From positions 75,108,001-75,172,000 of the forward strand of contig JASDFA010000001.1 in assembly GCA_035772735.1 (NCBI GenBank): a stretch of DNA of 64,000 bases, given 5' to 3'. The position numbers and the translations under genes were made by a program. The first letter of the stretch is position 1; each line of letters starts with the position of its first letter. Origin of the DNA: Datura wrightii. Lineage: Eukaryota > Streptophyta > Magnoliopsida > Solanales > Solanaceae. Shown one piece after another: positions 56,054 to 64,000 of this stretch. A model generated the notes under the pieces. It had not been told where the DNA came from. It saw only the letters and a list, made by a program, of their open reading frames with translations, and did no database searches.

Positions 56054-58887
56054 TGTTATACCCCGTAAAATTCCCAATACCTAGATGGCCTATTAGCGTG
56101 TTGGATAAGAGTATTTGAAAGTTATACATGCTAGGAAAAGGCCCGGGAAAAGACCGGACGAGAAACCTGTCGAACCATCGCGGAAGGAGCCGGGGCAGAG
56201 CCCCTCCGCAATGGCAACGTGTCACGGAGATGGATCCTCCGCGTTGGCTCTGTGACATGTTGGCCCCGTCCAGGCCCAACTATATAAGCCCTCCACTATC
56301 GTTTTAAATGATAAAATTCTTATAATTTCCATTGAAAACAAAGAGAAAATCAGAGAGGAAGAGGAACAAAGGGTTCTTGATAATTTCCTTATGATTACGC
56401 CGTCAAACGCGGTCCAAACTCAAAATTAACTCCAGATACCGAGGTATTTAGCATCAAGGAGCATTTCTACGGATTTAGTTTCGCGAAATTCGGCCGGCAA
56501 ATTATCGTGCTACCGAACTAAGTTAAGTGGAATTGCTCCAAATTAGTGTTAATATACTCCTAGCCTTAAAGTGAATATTTCTCCCTTCTGGACTTTCGAG
56601 AAATAGCGAGGTTCTGACCGTCTTTCGATAAGCTAAAGTTCAAGCTATAAATATATCGAAAGTAACGTTTTCTTTCAGAATATTAGTGTATTTAGTTCTA
56701 ATTGACATGTATATGAATGTAGTTGGGAGAAACAGCAGAAGTACTGACGGAAATCCCATCGGTCAGTCGGGTACTCAGAAACCAGGTATGTAAAGCTATT
56801 CTTTCGGCAAGCCAGGAAGTACAGTCTAGAAAATAAATAGAACAAAGGCTATTAACAGATATCGAGCATACAGGAACAATTTTAGTATAATTTCTAGCAA
56901 GCATGCTAGTATATCATTACGTATCATGCAATAATCAGAATAACGGATAGTCAGACGATTTCAGATAGTAATGTGGTATCCGCTAGTAGCTCAGCATGTT
57001 CTTACGTAATACCTGGGATGGAAGTTGTAAAAGCAGTATAATGAATTAGCAAGATTATACATAGTATGTATTACATTTGTTGAGACTGTACCTGATTATA
57101 GATGGCACATTTTATGTTATTGAGCTATATCCAGTTATAGATGGCATGTTCTATGTTATTGAGTTATATCCAGATATGACCAGATCAGTAATCAGATATA
57201 GAAATAGCTCCAGACACCGATATAGCTCCAGATACAAATATAGCTCCAGAAACAGATATGGCTCTAGAAATTGATGTAGCTTCAGACCTCGGATAACAAT
57301 AATCAAATAAACAGATAAAGGCCAGGTAGCAGTTAGCCAGCAATTAGAAACAGTGCAAAATAGAATATAGCATCAGTTGTTTAGTACGGACTGGCCTTGA
57401 AATAAAAGAAGAGAATATGATTGGCATTTTTCATTTGAGCATGCTTGCTGTGTATGTGTTTTGTATGTTGAGACTTGTTGTGGCATGTGGGCACCCTTTA
57501 GCATCCCCACCGCCCCTGGGTTATAGCTGTGTCGATACTAGATTCAGATACCGCCACCAGCTGGGCGATGTCGTCCGCCTAGAGGACGATGATGGCCGAC
57601 CACCATGATAATATGGTCCAGATTACCCTGCTTGCAGGGGCAGTACAGTTTGCTCTGCGCATAGCCAGATTACCCTGTTTATAGGGGCAGATTACTCTGT
57701 GTGCGCTTGTGGCCGGGGGCAGTTTCAGATACAGATTTTTATAAAATTACCCTATTGCGTGCTTGCACCCAGGGGCAGTTTCAGTCACAGATACAGTAGC
57801 AGATTACCCCGTTGCGCACTTGCGCCTAGAGGCAGGAGTCTTCAGACTCAGACACAATTTATTGTCAGAGGCCAAGGCCTTAGCTACGTACCCAAAGGGA
57901 CCGGTAGGAGGAGCTCACAGTTATCAAATGAGTGGAGTGACTTCTTTTTGGTTGGTTTAGACCCGGGTAGGGGTAAATAGATTGTTTGTTTGTTGGCACC
58001 TTCCGGCTTATAGGGGTCGGTCAGGTATTGTGTGGATTTATATGTATATCTATATGTGATACTAGATACTGATAGACAGTAAGACGACACGTCATCAGGT
58101 ACGCTCAGTTTAGTTACATCATAGGTAAACTCTTTCCCAGTTATCCTCAGCTAGATAGATTCAGCTATTTCCTGCTTATACTTCAATGTTATTGTTGCCC
58201 ATTTCAGTTATGTATATCAGTTTGCTTTACATGCTCAGTACCTGTGGTACTGACGCCCAGGGGGGCGCTGCATTGCTTGCCTGCAGGTACACACAGGCGA
58301 GGAGTCGATCCCTCGTGATCTAGTCAGCACAGTTGTCAGCTCCTATCCTCCGGAGCTAGACAGTCGGAGGTTGCTCCTATTTCTTTTTTTTTATTACATT
58401 TTGGGCAGGTCGGGCCCCTGTCCTGACCATTCTATTATTACTTCCTAGAGGCTTGCAGTCTGATGTTTCCTGTGGTGGTGGAGCCGGTCGTGTGGGGCCG
58501 TGCTTGTATATATGTGTTTAGCCGTTTAGCATTTTTGATTATGTTGGCCGTGTGGGGCCATAGTCTGATAGTAATGGTGACCTTGCCGGTCACGTAGTTA
58601 TTCAATATTCTATTGCTAAGTTACAGATAACTAGATAGCATGGTGGCCTTGTCGGCCCGCATAAGTTCCCCTATATGAGAAGATTCTGGTTAGCTGATGA
58701 TACGGTACAGGTGGCTATAGGCCAGTCGTCCGGAGGCTGTATTTACAGCCGCTATATAGCCGGTTCGTTTCTTGAAATAGAGCCAGGGTTAGCCAAAGCA
58801 CCAGATGTGCTCAGGTTGGACCGTTTAGCAGCCCAGAGTCTAGCAGGCACCAGGTGCCCGTCATACCCCCGAAGGTGGGGTGTGACA
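56054..58887 (+). repeat. 3' LTR of element I
   Basis: 2834 bp, TGTTATACCCCG...GGGGTGTGACA, colinear with the 5' LTR including both short arrays and the hairpin. TATA box TATATAA at 56281-56287. Target copy ATACC follows at 58888-58892. Confidence 0.93.
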
Positions 58888-59670
58888 ATACCTATTCTTG
58901 ACTGTGACTTTGTTCAGCTGATGGTAGTCGATGCACATTATGAGTGTACTATCTTTCTTTCGCACGAATAGGACAGGGGCACCCCACGAAGAGATACCGG
59001 GCCTGATGAAGACCTTATCTAGAAGGACTTTCAACTATTCATTCAACTCCTTAAGCTTAACTAGAGCTATTCTGTAAGGAGGAATAGAGATAGGTTGGGT
59101 ATCTGGAAGAAGATTTATGCCGAAGTCTATCTCTCACTCGGGAGGGACTCTGAAAATATCTTTGGGAAACACATCAAGAAACTAACTTACAACTGAAACT
59201 AACTGAAGTATCAAGGCCTCAAAACTAGAATCTCTAATGCTGACCAGGTGGTAGATGTACCCCTTAGCGATTATCTTTCTAGCCTTGAGGTATGAAATGA
59301 AACGAACCTTAGGTGCTGAAGTACTACTCTTCCACTCTAGGACTGGCTTGTTAGGGAATTGAAACCTGACAACCTTGGTTCTACAGTCAACTTAAGCATA
59401 ATAAGAATGCATCTAGTCCATGACAAGGATGATTGCCGAAGTCGACCATATCTAGCTCTACGAGATCAATTGAGGTGACTTTATTCAACACTATGGCCGG
59501 ATAATTTCTTACACTCAGCTAGCTCTAACTGACTCACCACTGAGAGGATTTCTGGACTAATATCGAACTGGACTACAAAGTAGGAAGTCAAGAAGGAAAG
59601 TGTGGCTCCTGGATCTAGTAAAGCATATACATCAGTGTGTAAAAGGCGTAACATACCAATAACCACATCA
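58888..59670 (-). pseudogene. RT N-terminus and protease of element H
   Basis: The minus strand gives SCAKEREYTHNVHRLPS in a wrong frame and, in the right frame, CIDYHQLNKVTVKNRY directly at the insertion point of I (58890-58940). FIRPGISSWGAPVLFVRK, LKEL and the FGINLLPDTQPISIPP linker follow. The protease start is in the frame 59481-59666: YALLDPGATLSFLTSYF, with the catalytic Asp kept. Several frameshifts lie between. The protein continues at 47917 on the other side of I. Confidence 0.82.
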
Positions 59671-60852
59671 GGTGAGTTCTCCTAATCCTGACTAGAAGAT
59701 AGAGCTTAGAAATGGTTCTGGCACTAATCGCCACCTATACCTGAGGTGGTGCCCTGTTGGGCTGGACGTCTTGCCGGAGCTGCTTACCTGGTGGATTGGG
59801 CCTTTCCCCGTCCTACTGACGGGTAATCCCTCAATTTATGACCCAACTGGCCATACCCAAAACATCTATCCCTGCCTAGACGACACTTCTCTTGATGGTT
59901 CTTGCCACACTTAGGACATGCTGGAAAAGTGCGGTTGCTGGAGACATGGCTCTAGGATTGGGAGCCTGATGTCCCACCTTTCTTATCTTTACGGGGCCTA
60001 GAAGATAGAGCACTGGCTTAGGAAGGTGCTGGAGGCCTCTGCTGCTGCTGGGGGCAATTACCACCGCCTAAACTCTCCTGGGAGTACTCAAACTGACCAG
60101 TTCTGGCCCATTTACTCTCCCTCTCTATCTCCTACAACTTTTCTGTCTCTATCTATTGTGCATGAATGATGAGACTTGAGAGGTCTATATCTTTGATAAG
60201 CATAGCGGTCCTACATTCCTTGACACTAAGTATGAGGCTCCATTAACGAACTTAAGTATGTGAGCCCTCATTTCAGAAACCATTTCTGGAGCATATCTCG
60301 ATATTTGAGTGAACTTCAGTGCATATTCATGCACTGTCATGTTGTTCTACCTCAAGTTCATACATTTGGCAGCCTTAGCTTCCCTCAATTCCTGAGGAAA
60401 GAACCTGTCCAAAAGTGCTATAACAAATTCATCCCATTCCACCAGACCTGCACCATTTTGCCTTCCTTTCTTCCATTGCTTGTACCAAATTTGAGCCACC
60501 CCTTTCAGCTAGTAGGCAGCAAGATCAACACTTTCTATAGAGGTGACACCCATGATTTAGGTGATCTTTTACACTTGGTCAATGAATTCTTATGGGTCCT
60601 CCTCTACTTTTGACCCGTGAAATGTCGGAGGATTCATCCGAGTGAAATCCCAAACTTTGGCCGTAGCTACAACCCATTCATATTAACTGGTACCACGACC
60701 TACTGATTAATCTGATTGGTCATGGCCTGGGCCAGCATCTGGATTGAAGCCTGAAATTCTACGTGGGACACCTGGTCGTCCTGAGGAACTGCAGGAGCTG
60801 GCTAGTTAGCATTTCTAGTCCTCCTTCCATTTTCTCTTTTGGGAGGCATCAT
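59671..60852 (-). pseudogene. gag of element H
   Basis: Start at ATG 60852 or 60849 (MMPPKRENGRRTRNA), about 200 bp from the primer site. The capsid region lies at 60130-60650 in broken frames (FHGSKVEEDP, IWYKQWKKG, DRFFPQELRE, ALKFTQISRYAPEMVSEM). Nucleocapsid: ACPKCGKNHQEKCRLGRDRC, FGYGQLGHKLRDYP at about 59835-59930, a zinc knuckle in which two Cys are Tyr. There are many stops. Confidence 0.76.
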
Positions 60853-61050
60853 TATATAAAAAGGGTAGAGCACGAGTTAGGATGACATATTACAGTCTAA
60901 AACTCTATGCACGATAAGAATTAGGAATAAAGGAAATTTTCCTAAAAATGCCTCATATCCTCCCCCTCATAATTATGGCATGCTTCACACCCATAAAAAG
61001 GACTCTACTTGATGCAACTTTCAAACATCCTAGGATACTCTAAACCTGAT

Positions 61051-61062
61051 GCTCTGATATCA
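61051..61062 (-). other. Primer-binding site of element H
   Basis: The minus strand reads TGATATCAGAGC, one change from the tRNA-iMet complement, four bases from the LTR end at 61067. Confidence 0.83.
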
Positions 61063-61066
61063 AATT

Positions 61067-61268
61067 TGTCGTGACTTGAGTCTGCACTCTGGACGCGACA
61101 TGATACCTAGAGTCACAAATGACCCCAAGCAAACCTTAGTAGAGCATATTCTACTAAAACTGACCTACTTAAATGATAATAAAAGTGTGTAAGCTGATAG
61201 CAAAATAAATGTTACTGAGTAAATGACAAAATCTGAAATAGTCTAAAAAACTAGTTGAGTCTATAAAT
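61067..61268 (-). repeat. 5' LTR of element H, first 202 bp
   Basis: Aligns to 42700-42900 (shared words GAGCATATTCTACTAAAACT and AATGACAAAATCT). It is cut at 61268 by K; the remaining 2.2 kb is not in the window. Confidence 0.85.
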
Positions 61269-62350
61269 TGTTACACCCCGTAATTTCTATCGCTTAACCG
61301 ATGCGTGCATACGTATGTTGAGAATGTTAGAGTACAAAGCATGTGGAAAAGGGCTCAGCGGATGAGTATACGAGCATGGTATAAAGTGGGCAGGAGGCCG
61401 GGGTCGGATGCTAGGCGCACTGGGTGGCACACTGCACTTCCAGCGCAGCGCCATGGCCAGCACGTCATGTCCCTGGCCTGGCACAATGGGCGGCGCACCG
61501 TGCCCCCTTGCCACCACCTCCTATATATATGTTTTCAGATTAAGTCCCTTCTCATTTCAAACATTTCCCAAACATCATATACACGGCCCTTCGGAGCTTT
61601 CTCTCCATTTTTCATCTGTTTTTCGTCAAATTACGTTGTTAAACTCCGTTCAAATGCAAAATTTTCTTGGATAACGGTTCCAGGCCTATGAGGAACATCC
61701 CTACAGAGTTATTTCTTGAGAAATTGCTCTGAGTACTAGAACCTCACCAAGTAAAAGTTGTATAAATCACTTCTAATTAAGTCCTAAGCGGCTACAAGTG
61801 ATAGGTAAGAATTTCAACCATCTAAACTCTTGGGAATTTGTGAGTTTTTGTCTGAATTGAATGAAGTTGAGTTGTAGTTAATGTTGTTGAAAGATATCAG
61901 TATTTGTTGAGTCTTAGTGTTGAAAATAGCCTTATTCTCTCAATGTAGGGCTGCAATTTAGTGGGATTATCGACTACAAGTTGGAGCTATTTGGGTGAAC
62001 GGAAATCGTCAATTGAGGTATGTTAAGGATAAGCTCTTCGGCAAGTTATTCCCGCCATATAGTGATATGACCTATGCCTTTGTAAGTAAGTTGCGAACAT
62101 GTATATTGTGATTAAATGCTACAAATAGGTTTGAAACTAAAGTGTAGTACTTCAGTTGGGATTGAACCCACCTAATATAGCCTTCCGATGACCAAACTCA
62201 AGGTTGCTAGTTGTGTCATCACCTACGGGGCTATAGATTGCTCAGAGGAGTTATATGACATATGAAAGGACTATATTCAGGCCTATAAGGCCATATTACA
62301 GTCCATCCACGAATGGGCTTCTTTTATGCCCTAACGACATTATTGACCCT
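61269..62350 (+). repeat. Element K: truncated gypsy-type LTR
   Basis: Begins TGTTACACCCCGTAATTTC, the plus-strand start of the chromovirus LTR style. It has a GC-rich upstream region (61380-61515), a TATA box and the conserved GAGGTATGTTAAGGATAAGC...TTCGGCAAG block (62016-62044) seen in I as well. Homology-like features fade after about 62300; no LTR end TGACA or target copy is found. The right boundary is uncertain by about 100 bp. The open frame 61305-61691 lies in the LTR and has no family features. Confidence 0.65.
61522..61530 (+). promoter_or_regulatory. TATA box in LTR K
   Basis: TATATATAT in CTCCTATATATATGTTTTC, about 250 bp into the LTR, right after a GC-rich stretch, as in I. Confidence 0.6.
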
Positions 62351-62615
62351 CCGTGACACGGAGATGTCGCCCCAGCTCACTGTTTGCCACTTTTTATTAA
62401 TTTTCATACCTCGACTTTTCCTTTGCGATTCCGTGCATATTTTTCTCCGTTTGACCTGAAATTCATCTCACTATACAAAATTGGTTAGAATTATAGGTTT
62501 CACTCTAAATACAAATAAAGCAAAAACTAAAACGAAAATTTTTTATAGTAAATCAAGAAAAAGAAAAAGAAAAGAAAAATCTATTTACACTTTACAAAAA
62601 GAAAAAAAAATTTCA

Positions 62616-62660
62616 CGGGTTGCCTCCCGTGCAGCGCCTGGTTTACCGTCACGGCTCGAC
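62616..62660 (-). other. Conserved non-coding block after gag-pro (element L)
   Basis: The minus strand reads CGTCGAGCCGTGACGGTAAA, then CCAGGCGCTGCACGGGAGGC, then AACCC. It matches the block of C (18946-18990) at most positions although the surrounding sequence differs. CGGGTTGCCTCCCG within it can fold on itself. It starts about 10 bases after the protease stop. Confidence 0.78.
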
Positions 62661-62670
62661 GTCGTTAAGC

Positions 62671-63423
62671 TCAGTTGTCCTCTAGGGTGATGGACGATTT
62701 CTCTCGATCACCGTCCTCCCCCCAGTAGTGCTTACACCTTTCCGGTGGTTTTCCCCTTAACTCCCGTGAATCCTTAATCTGCTTATCATCACCTTGATCA
62801 ATCACATTGATCACCGAGAGTTCTTCGTGCACCATCGGGAGCTTGGGTGCCTTGTACATATCGAACACCTTCACCTTGTCGTGTGCTCGCATTGTTAGCT
62901 GCCCCGCAGCTACATCAAATAGTGCTTTCCCGGTTGCCAAGAAAGGACGTCCCAAAATAAATGGGACTTCCGCATCTAGTTCAAAGTCCAGCATGACAAA
63001 ATCTACCGAAAAAATTAGGGAGCCAACTTGCACCAGAACATCCTCCATAATGCCATCAGGTCTGGCTAAGGATCGATCCGCCAATTGCAAGATTACTGTT
63101 GTGGGTCTAGGACTCCCTAGACCCAACTTTCTGAATACCGATGAAGGCATCAAATTTATGCTCGCTCCCAAATCACACAATCCACGAGCTCGGATGCTCT
63201 GCCCAATGGTAATTTGGATAGTAAAGCTCCCAGGGTCTTTGAGCTTTATGGGAAGTCTATTTTGAATCCGGGAAGTGCACTCCTCCGTTAGAGCTACCGT
63301 AGCATACTCAGTCAACCGACTTTTGTTTGCCACGATGTCCTTTATATACATAGCATATTTTGGCACTCCCTGCAAAACATCAACAAGAGGTAAGTTAATA
63401 TGTACCTGTTTCAGCACCTCCAT
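62671..63423 (-). pseudogene. Aspartic protease of element L, catalytic motif intact
   Basis: Open frame of 250 aa on the minus strand, the longest protease here. Residues 1-30 (MEVLKQVHINLPLVDVLQGV...) are the end of the gag-PR linker. The catalytic motif is CDLGASINLMP at about residues 83-93, VSS-type hydrophobic stretches follow, and the C-terminal ILGRPFLATGKALFDV (about residues 156-171) is the second retropepsin signature. It ends EEDGDREKSSITLEDN-like at 62671. The start used is only the first Met; upstream residues are in frame to 63594, so the true protein is a gag-pro fusion. It is read-through damaged by one TAG at 63595. Confidence 0.85.
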
Positions 63424-64000
63424 GAATTTCTTGAAGCATGCCTCCTCCTTGTGTTTCTTTAGTCGTTGAGGGAACGAGGGTGGAGGTCTTTCTGATTCAG
63501 CTTCCTTAGTCTTCCCCCTTTTAGTACTTTGCTCCTTCTCAACTTCTGCTGCTCCCGACTGTTGAGGTGGTCTTTCTGGTTCCAGCTCTTTCAGCTACAA
63601 ACCACTCCTTGTGGTCACTGCATTTACCTGCTTGGGATTGGAATCCGTGTCGCTCGGCAGTCCTCCTCTAGGCCTTGTGTTTTGGGCACTAGCAAATTGC
63701 CCAAATTGATATTCAAGTGCCTTGGTAGCTAACTGGTTGTTTTTCACTTTAGCTGCCAATTTCACATAGTCAGCCTGGAATTGAGCTTGGTTAGCTATCA
63801 TGGTCTTGAACATTTCCTCAATGTGGAGGAGGTGCATTGTTGTTTCTGAATTGTGCTTGATAATTCTGCTGCCCTCCTTGGTTCCTTTGCACACCCTGAC
63901 CCGAACTTTGGCCCTGATGGTTGTTGCTACCCCATGAGAAATTAGGGTGATTCCTCCAATTGGAATTGTAGCTATTACCATACTGTTGGTGGTTCCTTTG
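63424..64000 (-). pseudogene. gag C-terminus of element L
   Basis: The minus strand in one frame gives the Athila-type gag motif YNSNWRNHPNFSWGSNNHQG (about 63890-63960), then a Gln/Asn-rich stretch, until TGA at 63818-63820. A frameshift there leads to IEEMFKTMIANQAQFQADYV (coiled-coil-like) and ALEYQFGQFASAQNTRPRGG, ending VTTRSGL before TAG 63595-63597. The linker LKELEPERPPQQSG and RKGKTKEAE-type residues continue in frame to the protease. The first 50 residues of the open frame 63595-63981 are out-of-frame translation. Confidence 0.8.

Larger units (their letters stand above)
47918..58887 (+). mobile_element. Element I: near-complete Ty3/gypsy chromovirus-like element
   Basis: 10,970 bp, plus strand, with LTRs 47918-50746 and 56054-58887, primer site 50751-50762, gag, PR, RT, RH, integrase, chromodomain-like tail and polypurine tract 56041-56053. 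The perfect target copy ATACC lies at 47913-47917 and 58888-58892, inside the RT gene of H. I count about 20 differences in the first 290 bp of the two LTRs, so it is younger than C but not recent. Defects: a frameshifting deletion in gag, a TAG in gag, a frameshift at the gag-PR junction, Asp-to-Asn in PR, a 56-bp duplication, and seven stops in PR-pol including TGA at 52508 and 55369. Confidence 0.93.
42700..61268 (-). mobile_element. Element H: Ty3/gypsy chromovirus-like, split by I
   Basis: Minus strand: 3' LTR 42700-45082, polypurine tract 45083-45097, chromodomain/integrase/RH/RT 45249-47917, interruption by I (47918-58887), rest of RT, PR and gag 58888-60852, primer site 61051-61062 and the first 202 bp of the other LTR (61067-61268), cut by K. 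The two LTR ends align (TGTCACGATCTGAGTCTGCA against TGTCGTGACTTGAGTCTGCA). Without I it spans about 7.6 kb. The RT frame runs from 58888 to 47917 across I, with ATACC duplicated. Confidence 0.87.
62351..64000 (-). mobile_element. Element L: Athila/Tat-like gag-pro element, 3' part
   Basis: The minus-strand element runs off the right edge. It has the end of gag, a nearly full protease, the conserved non-coding block at 62616-62660 and a short AT-rich 3' stretch (62351-62615) that meets K. No RT follows the protease, which is the same architecture as C but better preserved. LTRs and primer site are outside the window or lost. Confidence 0.75.

Noticed and set aside
61305..61691. 128-aa plus-strand frame in K as a gene
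   Set aside because: It lies over the GC-rich part, TATA box and leader of an LTR, and no family was recognised.
63595..63981. 128-aa frame of L taken from its first Met
   Set aside because: The first roughly 50 residues are out of frame relative to the gag motif YNSNWRNHPNFSW seen in another frame of the same strand; only the C-terminal part is gag.
1..64000. Endogenous pararetrovirus or DNA transposon
   Set aside because: No movement-protein or coat-protein motifs and no transposase DDE/hAT/MULE signatures were seen. All pol orders are PR-RT-RH-IN with chromovirus-type ends, and LTRs are present.

Overview
This window looks like plant nuclear heterochromatin made almost entirely of nested, decayed LTR retrotransposons. 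I found no convincing host gene, rRNA, tRNA, CRISPR array or DNA transposon. The LTR styles (TGTAATACCCC...GTCATGACA, 2-4 kb long, initiator tRNA-Met primer sites) and the polyprotein types suggest a eudicot, probably from the Solanaceae. That assignment is inference from remembered family style, not from a search.

Two broad classes are present. (1) Ty3/gypsy chromovirus-like elements (Tekay/Del style) with gag, aspartic protease (PR), reverse transcriptase (RT), RNase H (RH), integrase with a GPY/F module, and a chromodomain-like tail: A, B, M, G, H and I, plus single LTRs D, N and K. (2) Athila/Tat-like elements that carry gag, or gag plus protease, but no visible RT or integrase (C, L, fragment P), and one element (F) with a degenerate ORF resembling the 'putative plant transposon protein' family.

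Layout. 1-4782: A, minus strand, 5' LTR plus gag and part of PR; its LTR holds a 0.9 kb inverted duplication of itself. 4783-5488: P, an Athila-like fragment. 5489-32505: B, plus strand, the host of a four-deep nest. M (9455-25448) sits in the RT/RH part of B, C (11380-22859, minus) sits in the 3' end of pol of M, and D (14028-18340, a 4.3 kb solo LTR) sits in C. The 3' LTR of B is split by solo LTR N (29995-32388). 32506-35823: F, minus, 3' half. 35824-41798: G, minus, 3' LTR and pol with gag lost. 41837-42698: O, an unassigned TG...CA segment. 42700-61268: H, minus, split inside RT by I (47918-58887, plus). I is the best-preserved element, with two 2.83 kb LTRs and a perfect 5-bp target duplication. 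61269 to about 62350: K, a truncated LTR. About 62350-64000: L, minus, gag and an almost complete protease.

No element here can be autonomous, because every pol gene carries stops, frameshifts or deletions. The order of insertion is readable from the nesting: B before M before C before D, and H before I. The most interesting items are the inverted LTR duplication in A, with two promoters facing each other; the conserved non-coding block after the gag-pro region of both C and L; the 39-bp in-frame palindromic repeat in D; the excess of CAG-to-TAG stops in I, consistent with CHG-methylation decay; and the arrays of ACGASTCGT-like sites shared by LTRs of otherwise different families.
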